This document shows, piece by piece, positions 4,620 to 11,588 of a stretch of DNA of 11,588 bases; position 1 is the stretch's first letter, and each line of letters begins with the position of its first letter. Source of the stretch: Coriobacteriales bacterium (lineage in GTDB: Bacteria > Actinomycetota > Coriobacteriia > Coriobacteriales > UBA8131). Made by a program: the position numbers and the translations under genes. The DNA is taken from contig JAISPK010000023.1 of NCBI GenBank assembly GCA_031274985.1, positions 1 through 11,588 on the forward strand. Reading direction: 5' to 3'. Below the pieces are notes generated by a model, which was not told the origin of the DNA, did no database searches, and worked only from the letters and a program-made list of their open reading frames with translations.

Positions 4620-7403
4620 ATGAGCGAACGAGTCATTGCCGTCATCGATGGAAATTCTCTGATGCATCGAGCCTTTCATGCAGTGCAGCACCCCATGAAT
4701 GCGCCGGATGGCCGTCCCACCAACGCGTGCTTTGGCTTTATGTCGATGTTTCTCAAGCTCGTAGACGACTTTAAGCCCGCTGGCGTCATCGCTGCCTTTG
4801 ACGCAGGGATACCACCCGCACGACTCGAGGCAATCGAACAATACAAGGCACAGCGCCCGCCTACCGAGCCCGATCTCAAAACACAGTTTCCGATGATCGA
4901 AGAGCTGCTCAAGTCGCTCAATATCCCCGTTGTGCGCGTACACAATTACGAGGGCGACGACATCATCGGCACCCTTTCAGCCCTGGCCGAAGAGAAGGGC
5001 AACATCAAGACCCTCTTGATCACCGGAGACAAGGACGCCCTTCAGCTGGCTTCGGATAAAACGGTGATCGTCACCAACAAAACCGGCATGAGCGACGTTA
5101 AGATCTACGACCCCGAGGCAGTCTTTGAGCGCTTTGGCGTGGATCCGGCCCATGTGCCGGACTTTCTGTGCTTGATGGGGGACAGCTCAGATAACATCCC
5201 CGGGATTCCCGGCGTTGGCCCCAAAACAGCAACAAAACTGCTGCAGGAATACGGTGATATCGAAGGGGTCATCGCGCATGCCGGCGAGCTCAAGGGCAAG
5301 TTGGCTGAAAAAGTGGCCGATGGAGCTCAAATGGCCTTTGACTCCAGAAAAGTAGCAACCATCATTCGCAACGTTCCTCTCAGCATTGACTTTGATGAGG
5401 TGGTCTTTCCCCGTTTCGACAGCACTGAGGTCAGGCGTGCCTTTGGAGAGCTCGGCATGATGAGCCAGATGCGCAAGCTGCTCAAGCTAATCGGCGATAC
5501 TTCCGCCGTTTCTGTGGGGACGGTACGTTCTGCCACCAATGTTTCCACGAAAATGCCTCCCTGCCCCTCGGAGGCAATTTTTGCGCAGAGCTTGCAATTG
5601 ATCATCCGGGGCAGGGAAGCCCTCGGTGCGCTCCAACTGCTTTTAGATAAGCCTGAACAAGTGGGCCTTTATCTGGAGTGCTCCGGCGCTTGTGCTCCAG
5701 CTGTGTCAAAGAAGGCGCAGCAAACCATATGCTTTGAAGACACAGATGAGCAGACAGAGAACCTGTATATTGCTACAGAAAATAGCACAATAATACTAGA
5801 AGGCGAGGAAGCGGTAAGGGCTCTCAAATCCCTCTTGCTCAGCGCAACGGAGGCAGCGACCTTTAACCTCAAAGAACTGCTCACCGCTCTGGCTCCGCCC
5901 GACACAACCTTGCCAACAGAGCTTTCTGATAAAGAGCTCCTCAACTGCAAGGTCTTTGATTTGGGTGTTGCCAACTACCTGCTGGACTCAGACCAGACCG
6001 TACAGGACCCCTTTAGCTTTTTCGATCGCTATCTGCCGGGAATAGACGCAGAGCAGTTTCAGCAAACCGAACAGAGCAAACCAGACGGGCCGTCGCCCGG
6101 CGCAGTGTTGGCCGCTGCTGCGCGCGCAATTGCTCCTTTGCTGCAAGCTCAACTGCTTGAAACAGAATCGCTGAGTTGCTATGAGCAGATAGAGCAACCA
6201 CTCACGCCGGTGCTGGTGCAAATGGAGCGCAACGGGGTTCTGGTGGATACGGCGGTTCTCGGCGAGCAGCGACAGGCTCTCTCAATACGTATAGACGAGC
6301 TGCATAAAGAGGCGCTCGATCTGGCTGGCGTTGAGTTCAATCTCGATTCACCCAAGCAGGTAGGGGAGATACTGTTTGACAAGCTCATGCTCCCCAAGGG
6401 CAAAAAGACCAAAAGCGGTTACTCCACTGATGCCAGCGTGCTCAGTGAGCTGACCCACCTGAGCCCTCTGCCCGGCATTATCCTGGAATACCGCGAGTTA
6501 ACCAAGTTACGCTCGACCTACCTTGACGCGCTGCCTAAGCTGGTTGCCAACGACGGTTTTATCCATACGAGCTTTAACCAAACGGTCACCACCACCGGCC
6601 GCCTTTCTTCTTCGGACCCCAATCTGCAGAACATTCCCGTACGCTCTGACCTCGGCAAGCGTATCAGGACAGCCTTTGTGGCCGACGCACAATCCCTGGG
6701 GGTAGAGCAAGCAGTGTTTGTTTCTGCTGACTATTCGCAGATAGAGCTCAGACTCCTGGCCCATCTCTCCGGCGACGAGCATCTGATAGCTGCCTTTTTG
6801 TCCGGCGAGGATTTTCACCGGGAGACCGCAGCCCGCGTCTTTGGAGTAGCGGCTCAGCAGGTTACGCCGGAGATGCGAGGCCGTGCCAAGGCGGTGAACT
6901 TTGGCCTCGTCTACGGGCAGCAGGCATTTGGACTCTCTCAAAGTCTGGGGATCAGTTTTGGCGAGGCTGACGAGATGATCAGGCGCTACTTTGCGGCTTA
7001 TCCACAGGTGAAGATCTACCTGGAAAGCCTGCGCGCACAGGCGCATGAGAAGGGCTGGGTCGAGACGATCTTCGGACGCCGTCGCCAGATTCTCGAGATT
7101 AATTCGAGGATTCCCGCCCGTCGTACCTATGCTGAGCGCACCGCGATGAACCATCCGATGCAGGGCTCTGCTGCTGATATCATCAAGTTGGCCATGAACC
7201 GCATTGCCCAGCGCCTTGAAGACGACGGATACCGTTCACGCATGGTATTGCAGGTGCACGATGAGTTGGACTTTAACTGCGATGCCGCAGAGCTGGACGG
7301 GCTTACCGCTATGGTGCGCGATATCATGGAGCAGGTGGTAGCCCTCAAAGTGCCCCTCATTGCAGATATTTCCAGCGGTTCCAACTGGGCCGAAGCCCAC
7401 TGA
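4620..7403 (+). CDS. polA: DNA polymerase I, proofreading domain degenerate
   Basis: A 927-residue family A polymerase (E. coli 928) that fills gaps and removes primers in replication and repair. The N-terminal 5'-3' nuclease (about 1-290) has IDGNS with D10, AAFDAG, YEGDD, LITGDKDALQL and MGDSSDNIPGIPGVGPKTA. The middle region (about 310-510) keeps the 3'-5' exonuclease position but lacks its metal-binding set: the first motif reads LYLECSG instead of an Asp-x-Glu, and the second reads FNLKELL with no Asp. Proofreading is therefore probably absent, as in several other bacterial Pol I. The polymerase domain is intact: TTTGRLSSSDPNLQNIP, motif A SADYSQIELR with D704, motif B RGRAKAVNFGLVYG with K757, F761 and Y765, and motif C QVHDELDF with D881, each one residue below the E. 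coli number. I chose the ATG at 4620 (AGTAGG upstream) because it restores the normal N-terminus; an upstream TTG at 4578 would add 14 unlike residues. Confidence 0.97.
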   Translation: MSERVIAVIDGNSLMHRAFHAVQHPMNAPDGRPTNACFGFMSMFLKLVDDFKPAGVIAAFDAGIPPARLEAIEQYKAQRPPTEPDLKTQFPMIEELLKSLNIPVVRVHNYEGDDIIGTLSALAEEKGNIKTLLITGDKDALQLASDKTVIVTNKTGMSDVKIYDPEAVFERFGVDPAHVPDFLCLMGDSSDNIPGIPGVGPKTATKLLQEYGDIEGVIAHAGELKGKLAEKVADGAQMAFDSRKVATIIRNVPLSIDFDEVVFPRFDSTEVRRAFGELGMMSQMRKLLKLIGDTSAVSVGTVRSATNVSTKMPPCPSEAIFAQSLQLIIRGREALGALQLLLDKPEQVGLYLECSGACAPAVSKKAQQTICFEDTDEQTENLYIATENSTIILEGEEAVRALKSLLLSATEAATFNLKELLTALAPPDTTLPTELSDKELLNCKVFDLGVANYLLDSDQTVQDPFSFFDRYLPGIDAEQFQQTEQSKPDGPSPGAVLAAAARAIAPLLQAQLLETESLSCYEQIEQPLTPVLVQMERNGVLVDTAVLGEQRQALSIRIDELHKEALDLAGVEFNLDSPKQVGEILFDKLMLPKGKKTKSGYSTDASVLSELTHLSPLPGIILEYRELTKLRSTYLDALPKLVANDGFIHTSFNQTVTTTGRLSSSDPNLQNIPVRSDLGKRIRTAFVADAQSLGVEQAVFVSADYSQIELRLLAHLSGDEHLIAAFLSGEDFHRETAARVFGVAAQQVTPEMRGRAKAVNFGLVYGQQAFGLSQSLGISFGEADEMIRRYFAAYPQVKIYLESLRAQAHEKGWVETIFGRRRQILEINSRIPARRTYAERTAMNHPMQGSAADIIKLAMNRIAQRLEDDGYRSRMVLQVHDELDFNCDAAELDGLTAMVRDIMEQVVALKVPLIADISSGSNWAEAH

Positions 7404-7438
7404 GTGCAGCGGCCTGCGTAACGGGCGAAGTACTTACA

Positions 7439-7457
7439 CAGAAAAGCGGTGTTTCTG
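7439..7457. other. Weak stem-loop after polA
   Basis: CAGAAA (7439-7444) and TTTCTG (7452-7457) form a 6-bp stem around a 7-base loop, followed two bases later by seven A. A plus-strand terminator would need a T-run here, so this is not a canonical intrinsic terminator. A second small stem, TTTGC with GCAAA (7482-7486 and 7493-7497), follows. I see no gene or better terminator between polA and the tandem repeat at 7520. Confidence 0.25.
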
Positions 7458-7519
7458 CTAAAAAAATGCCAAAACGCGCGGTTTGCAATGTCGCAAAACT
7501 TGAATCAATGATGAGCAAG

Positions 7520-7558
7520 CATTGCAGGGGCATTGCAGGGGCATTGCAGGCATTGTAG
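7520..7558. repeat. 11-bp tandem repeat between polA and pheS
   Basis: Two exact copies of CATTGCAGGGG (7520-7530, 7531-7541) are followed by two decaying copies, CATTGCAGG (7542-7550) and CATTGTAG (7551-7558). This is a short minisatellite-like block in a non-coding stretch, just upstream of the pheS promoter. Its period makes copy-number change by slippage plausible. It ends about 25 bases before the -10 box, so a length change would alter what lies in and above the -35 region. Confidence 0.75.
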
Positions 7559-7560
7559 CG

Positions 7561-7589
7561 CGGCTAAGCCGATGGTGTCGTGTTATACT
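7561..7589 (+). promoter_or_regulatory. Extended -10 promoter of pheST with small palindrome
   Basis: TGTTATACT (7581-7589) is an extended -10 (TG, one base, TATACT, the hexamer matching five of six positions). No -35 is recognisable at 16-18 bp. Where a -35 would sit is CGGCTAAGCCG (7561-7571), a perfect 5-bp-arm palindrome with one central base, a possible regulator site. Transcription would start near 7596, about 100 bases before the pheS GTG, exactly at the base of the leader hairpin. Inferred from motifs only. Confidence 0.5.
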
Positions 7590-7595
7590 TCATAA

Positions 7596-7646
7596 AAGAG
7601 TTTCAGAGGAAAACCCTCCGAGCAGAGGCTCAGGGGGTTTACTCTT
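7596..7646 (+). promoter_or_regulatory. Long leader hairpin of pheS
   Basis: AAACCCTCCGAGC (7611-7623) pairs with GCTCAGGGGGTTT (7628-7640) around an AGAG loop: 13 positions with one G-T wobble and one C-A mismatch. The stem continues as AAGAGT (7596-7601) with ACTCTT (7641-7646) across a 9-base bulge on the 5' side. No T-run follows, so it is not a simple terminator. I found neither the AGGGTGG-type T-box sequence nor a Phe-rich leader peptide. It could stabilise the 5' end of the message or take part in regulation of pheST. Two copies of CTGCGGCAA follow at 7650-7658 and 7662-7670. Confidence 0.5.
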
Positions 7647-7699
7647 GTGCTGCGGCAACATCTGCGGCAAAAAGTACGAAACATTGAAAGGTATGAGAC

Positions 7700-8758
7700 G
7701 TGCAAACAGTAGATATTGAGGCGCTTAAAAGATCAGTTTTAGGCGACATCGCCGCTGCTGGCTCCAGCAAGGAGTTAGAGCAGGTTCGCATTGCTGTTCT
7801 CGGCAAAAAAGGTTCTCTTACGCAGGTGCTCAGAAGCATGGGCGAAGTGCCAAAGGAACAACGGGCCACTTTGGGCGCGCTGGTCAATGCTACCCGTGAG
7901 CAGCTTGAAGAAGCACTGGCACAACGCGCGGGTGAACTGCAAAACAGCGAACTTGAGGCAACGATCAAAGCCGAGGCAGTAGATGTGACGCTCCCCGGGC
8001 GGAGTCACCCGCTGGGGTCGGAGCATCTCATCAGTCGCCTGACCCGCGAGATCTGTGAGGTGTTCAGAGGCATAGGCTATCGAGTGATCGAAGGCCCCGA
8101 GGTTGAGACCGAGTATTACAACTTTACCGCCCTCAACGCCCCGGCCGATCATCCTTCGCGCAGTTTGCAGGATACCTTTTATGTGCGTGACAGATCCGGA
8201 GCAGAGACCAGGGTAGCAGGAGAGAGCGAGGTGCTTTTGCGCCCGCAGACCTCGCCCGCTCAGATACGGGTCATGGAACAAGAGAAACCACCCATCTACA
8301 TTTTGGCGCCGGGAAGAGTGTATCGACGCGATACGGCGGATCCCTCGCATCTTCCTCAATTCACCCAGATCGAAGGTCTGGTGGTGGACGAAGGTATCAG
8401 CTTTGCCGACCTCAAAGGTACGCTGGAGTATTTTTGTAAAGAGGTGTTTGGACCGGATCGCAAGACGAGGTTCCGTCCGCACTTTTTTCCCTTTACTGAG
8501 CCGAGCGCCGAGGTGGACGTGAGCTGTGGCATCTGCGGCGGAAGCGGTTGCCGTTTCTGTGGTGGTACCGGCTGGCTTGAGATACTGGGTTGCGGCATGG
8601 TGGACCCGAATGTCTTTGGCTTTGTAAACATCGACCCGGAGCGCTACAGCGGCTTTGCCTTTGGCATGGGAGTCGAGCGTATTGCGTGTCTTAAATATGA
8701 TGTGCCGGATTTACGCATGCTGCTTGAAGGCGATATGCGCTTTTTGCGTCAGTTCTAA
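7700..8758 (+). CDS. pheS: Phenylalanyl-tRNA synthetase alpha subunit
   Basis: The 352-residue catalytic subunit of the heterotetrameric (alpha2-beta2) class II synthetase that charges tRNA-Phe. Residues 1-95 form the N-terminal helical coiled-coil arm that contacts tRNA. The catalytic domain starts at RSHPLGSEHLISRLTREICEVFRGIGY (101-127), with motif 2 around LRPQTSPAQIR to YRRDTADPSHLPQFTQIEGLVVD (180-230) and motif 3 GFAFGMGVERIACLKY (318-333); A320 aligns with the E. coli Ala294 position that controls amino-acid pocket size. A CxxC-x4-CxxC set (C276, C279, C284, C287) with GTGWLEILGCGMVDPNVF is the Cys-rich insert seen in many bacterial PheS. The GTG at 7700 is favoured by GAAAGG eight bases upstream. 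The nearer ATG at 7693 is in another frame and gives only eight codons. pheT follows after 59 bases, the usual operon order. Confidence 0.97.
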   Translation: MQTVDIEALKRSVLGDIAAAGSSKELEQVRIAVLGKKGSLTQVLRSMGEVPKEQRATLGALVNATREQLEEALAQRAGELQNSELEATIKAEAVDVTLPGRSHPLGSEHLISRLTREICEVFRGIGYRVIEGPEVETEYYNFTALNAPADHPSRSLQDTFYVRDRSGAETRVAGESEVLLRPQTSPAQIRVMEQEKPPIYILAPGRVYRRDTADPSHLPQFTQIEGLVVDEGISFADLKGTLEYFCKEVFGPDRKTRFRPHFFPFTEPSAEVDVSCGICGGSGCRFCGGTGWLEILGCGMVDPNVFGFVNIDPERYSGFAFGMGVERIACLKYDVPDLRMLLEGDMRFLRQF

Positions 8759-8817
8759 CGGCAAACAAGAAAGCAAAGCGAAAGCATGCTGATAAATATG
8801 CTAAATGGAGTAACAAT

Positions 8818-11295
8818 ATGAAAGTAAGCCTCAGTTGGTTACGCACGATGGTCGCCGTTCCTGCCGACCTCGATGCCTTTACAGAAAAACTGGATTTGAC
8901 CGGAACCGCGGTGGAAGCGTTGGTTAAAACGGGAGCCACCCTGGAGGGCATCGTCGTAGGACAGATACTCGTTAAAGACCGCCATCCCGATGCTGACACG
9001 CTCTGGGTCACCACGGTTGACGAAGGCAAAAACAATCTCGGAGAGAACGGTTTGCCCGAGCCCCTTCAGATTGTCTGTGTCGCTCAGAATTTTAATGCGG
9101 GAGACAAGGTACCGGTAGCCCTGGTGGGCGCTGAACTGCCCGACGGCAACAAGATAAAGAAGTCCAAGCTGCGCGGTGTAGAGAGCAGAGGCATGAACTG
9201 CTCGATGCGCGAACTTGGCCTGGGCACCGAGCATGCAGGCATCATGATCTTGCCCGAGGACGCACCGGTGGGCACAGAGTTTTCTGAGTATCGTGGCACC
9301 AGCGATACAGTAATCGATTTAGAGATCACCCCCAACAGACCCGACTGCATGAGCATGTTGGGTGTTGCCCGGGAGATAGCTGCTATCTACGGAACAACCT
9401 ATGGGTTGGGACGCGAAGTCCCCGAACCTTCCCTTGAAGGTAAGACAGAGGATCTGGTGCAGGTGAGCGTTGACGATGCCACCCGTTGCCCGCGCTACAC
9501 AGCACGGATAATCCGCGGCGTTAAGGTCGGTCCCAGCCCCCAGTGGCTCGCTGAGCGTGTCACGGCTGCCGGAGCCCGTTCTATCAATAACATCGTTGAT
9601 GCTGCCAATTACCTCATGTACGAGACCGGGCAACCACTGCATGCCTTTGATCTGGACACCCTGGCAAAAGATGGTGAGGGTAGGGCCTCAATAGTCGTAA
9701 GGCCTGCCGGTAAAGGTGAAAAGTTCACAACCTTAGACGAGGTAGAGCGCACCCTGACCTCTGATACTACGGTGATTGTCGATGGCAATGCCGCCGGCGG
9801 TGCCGGCGAAACCATTGCCCTTGCCGGGGTGATGGGTGGTCTCGACAGCGAGGTCACCGAGCAAACCGTCAACATCCTTTTGGAGTCTGCCACCTTCAGC
9901 TCCGGCCACACGAGCCGCACCAGTCGCAATCTCAAGCTGTTTTCCGAAGCATCAAGCCGCTACGAGCGCGGGGTGGACGGTGCCACCTGCGAAGCGTTTA
10001 GCGCACGTGCTGCGGCCCTGATAGCCGAAGTAGGCGGCGGTACGGTAGCGCAAGGTGCAGTGGACTGCTATCCGGCGCCACGAGAGCTACCGGTTATAGC
10101 CTTACGCCTGCCCAGGATGCGTACGTTTCTCGGCGCAGACATATCCAGCGAGGAGGCCTGCGCAATCCTCGCACGACTCGGCTGTACGGTAGAACCTCTG
10201 CAAGAGGGCATCTGCACCGTCACGCCCCCGAGCTATCGCCCCGATCTGGAACGCGAGGTGGATCTCTACGAAGAAGTCCTCCGTCTGTGGGGCATGGATC
10301 GGGTAGTAGCCAGTATGCCCTGCGGCGAGGGCCGCATAGGCTCGCGCACGCGTGAGCAGAAAATCATCGATAAGATAGGCGCAACGCTCAGAGCTCTGGG
10401 GCTCAACGAAACGATGACCTATGCGTTTGCCTCCGAAAAGGACCGGGAGCTTCTGGGTATACCGCTGGCAGAAGGCGGCGAGCCGGTAGAGCTCATCAAT
10501 CCTCTCAACAGCGAGCAGTCGCAGTTGCGCACGACGATAATCCCCGGGCTGCTGCGTTCGGTGGCGTACAACCAAAGCCATGGCGTGCCAAACGTGCAAC
10601 TCTACGAAATGGGTGGCGTGTTCACCACAAATCCGGGGCGCAAACAGCCCAAAGAAAAGCCTCTGCTTGCGGCGGTTCTTACCGGGGCTTGGAACAGACA
10701 AGCCTGGAATGAGTCCGCCCGCCCGTTGGACTTTTTTGATGCAAAGGGCATCATCGAGAACCTGGCACGCGAGCTCTGCATTCCTGCTCTCAGGTTTGTT
10801 GCCCTCGATAGCGAGCAGGCCCCCTGGCTGGCTGACGGTCAGGCCGCAGAGGTGAGGAGTGGCTCGGTAACCCTCGGTTGGCTGGGCACCATCCACCCCC
10901 GGTCGGCAGCCGCCTTTGAAGCAACCTCGCCGGTGCTTGCCTTTGAGTTGGAGGCGCGACCTCTGCTCAGTGTGGCTGCAGAAGTGAGGGAATTTGAACC
11001 GGTGGTGGTATATCCTGCGGTGGAGTTGGATCTGGCATTGGTGGTAAGCAAAGACCTGCCTGCAGAGCAGCTCATCAGGGTTGCCCGCTCTGCCGGCGGA
11101 AAGCTGCTTGCCGAGGTGCACGTCTTTGATGTGTTTGCTGATGCAGAAAAGTTGGGACCAGGTAAAAAGTCGGTTGCCCTGGCGCTCAGTTACCGTTCGC
11201 CGGAACGTACGCTGACCTCAGAAGAGGTGGAAAAGTTACACAGCAAGGTCGTCCGAAAACTTGAGGGCGCAACCGGCGGTACTATCAGATCCTAG
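8818..11295 (+). CDS. pheT: Phenylalanyl-tRNA synthetase beta subunit
   Basis: The 825-residue beta subunit, a normal bacterial length (E. coli 795), which binds tRNA-Phe and edits mischarged Tyr-tRNA-Phe. Domains in order: N-terminal MKVSLSWLRTMV; an EMAP/OB-type tRNA-binding domain (about 41-155) with KLRGVESRGMNCSMRELGLG (117-136); VIDLEITPNRPDCMSMLGVARE (165-186); the B3/B4 editing region (about 220-395) with SINNIVDAANYLMYETGQPLHAFD and ALAGVMGG (334-341); B5 (about 425-495) ending YRPDLEREVDLYEEVLRLWG; a catalytic-like core; and a C-terminal anticodon-binding FDX-ACB domain (about 733-825, AVELDLALVVSKDLPAEQL to SYRSPERTLTSEEV). The loop at 69-83 (EGKNNLGENGLPEP) is longer than in E. 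coli. TGGAGT precedes the ATG. It shares the pheS transcript across 59 bases with no promoter or terminator seen. Confidence 0.97.
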   Translation: MKVSLSWLRTMVAVPADLDAFTEKLDLTGTAVEALVKTGATLEGIVVGQILVKDRHPDADTLWVTTVDEGKNNLGENGLPEPLQIVCVAQNFNAGDKVPVALVGAELPDGNKIKKSKLRGVESRGMNCSMRELGLGTEHAGIMILPEDAPVGTEFSEYRGTSDTVIDLEITPNRPDCMSMLGVAREIAAIYGTTYGLGREVPEPSLEGKTEDLVQVSVDDATRCPRYTARIIRGVKVGPSPQWLAERVTAAGARSINNIVDAANYLMYETGQPLHAFDLDTLAKDGEGRASIVVRPAGKGEKFTTLDEVERTLTSDTTVIVDGNAAGGAGETIALAGVMGGLDSEVTEQTVNILLESATFSSGHTSRTSRNLKLFSEASSRYERGVDGATCEAFSARAAALIAEVGGGTVAQGAVDCYPAPRELPVIALRLPRMRTFLGADISSEEACAILARLGCTVEPLQEGICTVTPPSYRPDLEREVDLYEEVLRLWGMDRVVASMPCGEGRIGSRTREQKIIDKIGATLRALGLNETMTYAFASEKDRELLGIPLAEGGEPVELINPLNSEQSQLRTTIIPGLLRSVAYNQSHGVPNVQLYEMGGVFTTNPGRKQPKEKPLLAAVLTGAWNRQAWNESARPLDFFDAKGIIENLARELCIPALRFVALDSEQAPWLADGQAAEVRSGSVTLGWLGTIHPRSAAAFEATSPVLAFELEARPLLSVAAEVREFEPVVVYPAVELDLALVVSKDLPAEQLIRVARSAGGKLLAEVHVFDVFADAEKLGPGKKSVALALSYRSPERTLTSEEVEKLHSKVVRKLEGATGGTIRS

Positions 11296-11300
11296 GGAAG

Positions 11301-11323
11301 ATCCTTCGCCTGCGGCTCAGGAT
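11301..11323 (+). repeat. Hairpin element directly after pheT
   Basis: ATCCT (11301-11305) pairs with AGGAT (11319-11323), and GCC (11308-11310) with GGC (11314-11316), with a TC/TC internal loop and a TGC apical loop. It begins six bases after the pheT stop codon. The architecture and the flanking words (GAT-CCTTCG and CTCAG-GATGACA) match the reverse complement of the hairpin in the following 85-bp units, so it looks like a relative of the same element in opposite orientation. It may end or protect the pheST message, but there is no T-run. Confidence 0.6.
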
Positions 11324-11325
11324 GA

Positions 11326-11588
11326 CAGGCACTTTGTCATTCTGAGGGCGCAAGCCCGAAGAATCTTTTGTGCGATGGAAGAGTATGGGTTCCCGCCTTC
11401 GCGGGAACGACAGGCACTTTGTCATTCTGAGGTCGCAAGCCCGACGAATCTTTTGTGCGATGGAAGAGTATGGGTTCCCGCCTTAGCGGGAACGACAGGC
11501 ACTTTGTCATTCTGAGGGCGCAAGCCCGAAGAATCGTTTGTGCGATGGAAGAGTATGGGTTCCCGCCTTCGCGGGCACGACAGGCCCT
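11326..11588. repeat. 85-bp tandem repeat array, cut by window edge
   Basis: Three units of exactly 85 bases (11326-11410, 11411-11495, 11496-11580) and the first 8 bases of a fourth. Units 2 and 3 differ from unit 1 by about three and two substitutions, with no indels. Each unit starts CAGGCACTTTGTCATTCTGA and holds two hairpins. In unit 1 the first is ATTCT-GA-GGGC, GCAA loop, GCCC-GA-AGAAT (11339-11364), and the second is GTTCCCGC, CTTC loop, GCGGGAAC (11389-11408). Unit 2 weakens the first hairpin by substitution, and unit 3 has one mismatch in the second. The words resemble interspersed repeats common in bacterial genomes (from memory). The period is not a multiple of three, so open frames through the array are not genes. 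The full extent lies outside the window. Confidence 0.9.

Noticed and set aside
6507..7154. 215-codon open frame on the minus strand
   Set aside because: Antisense to the polymerase domain of polA and without recognisable motifs.
7590..7699. T-box riboswitch for pheST
   Set aside because: The conserved T-box sequence and the terminator with a T-run are not present, and the leader is only about 100 bases.
7522..7719. Possible 65-residue leader protein before pheS
   Set aside because: Begins in the tandem repeat, crosses the promoter and leader hairpin, has no ribosome site and no Phe-rich stretch.
10102..11121. 339-codon open frame on the minus strand
   Set aside because: Lies entirely antisense to pheT, which has full family motifs; its translation shows no recognisable domain and has shadow-type composition.
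11261..11515. 84-codon open frame across the 3' array
   Set aside because: It is translation of the end of pheT in another frame plus the repeats; the 85-base period changes frame in each unit.
11326..11588. CRISPR array
   Set aside because: Units are contiguous with no unique spacers, each unit is 85 bp with two internal hairpins, and no cas genes are present.

Overview
The window looks like a chromosomal segment of a moderately GC-rich (a little over 50% by eye) bacterium, probably an anaerobe. It carries a DUF2148 ferredoxin-type protein, a type III glutamine synthetase and a short MutY-type glycosylase without an iron-sulfur cluster. Together these fit anaerobic Actinomycetota (Coriobacteriia-like) or Clostridia-type Firmicutes. 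The assignment is an inference from gene types only, with low confidence at class level.

Layout. (1) Bases 1-53: a hairpin and an 18-bp direct repeat just past the end of the first gene. (2) 54-590, minus strand: DUF2148 ferredoxin-domain protein. (3) 591-786: a divergent regulatory region with a perfect TATAAT box on the minus strand, a TTGACA/TATCTT promoter on the plus strand and a 17-bp palindrome between them. (4) 787-1442: a two-gene toxin-antitoxin operon, Phd-type antitoxin then PIN-domain toxin, overlapping by 4 bp. (5) 1556-3643: type III glutamine synthetase. (6) 3644-3701: a convergent gap with a run of ten G and a GC-rich hairpin. (7) 3702-4520, minus strand: cluster-less MutY-like glycosylase. 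(8) 4521-4619: back-to-back promoters. (9) 4620-7403: DNA polymerase I with degenerate proofreading residues. (10) 7404-7699: an untranslated region with a small tandem repeat, an extended -10 promoter and a long leader hairpin. (11) 7700-11295: pheS and pheT, the two subunits of phenylalanyl-tRNA synthetase. (12) 11296-11588: a hairpin and then an array of 85-bp tandem repeats that runs off the window edge.

Most of the genes are housekeeping: nitrogen assimilation, DNA repair and replication (mutY and polA, divergent), and aminoacylation (pheST). The accessory part is the toxin-antitoxin pair and its shared regulatory region with the DUF2148 gene.

I found no clear undescribed multi-gene system. 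The items most worth a second look are the 85-bp structured array after pheT, the shared palindrome between the DUF2148 and toxin-antitoxin promoters, the cluster-less MutY with Glu in place of the catalytic Asp, and the structured pheS leader.
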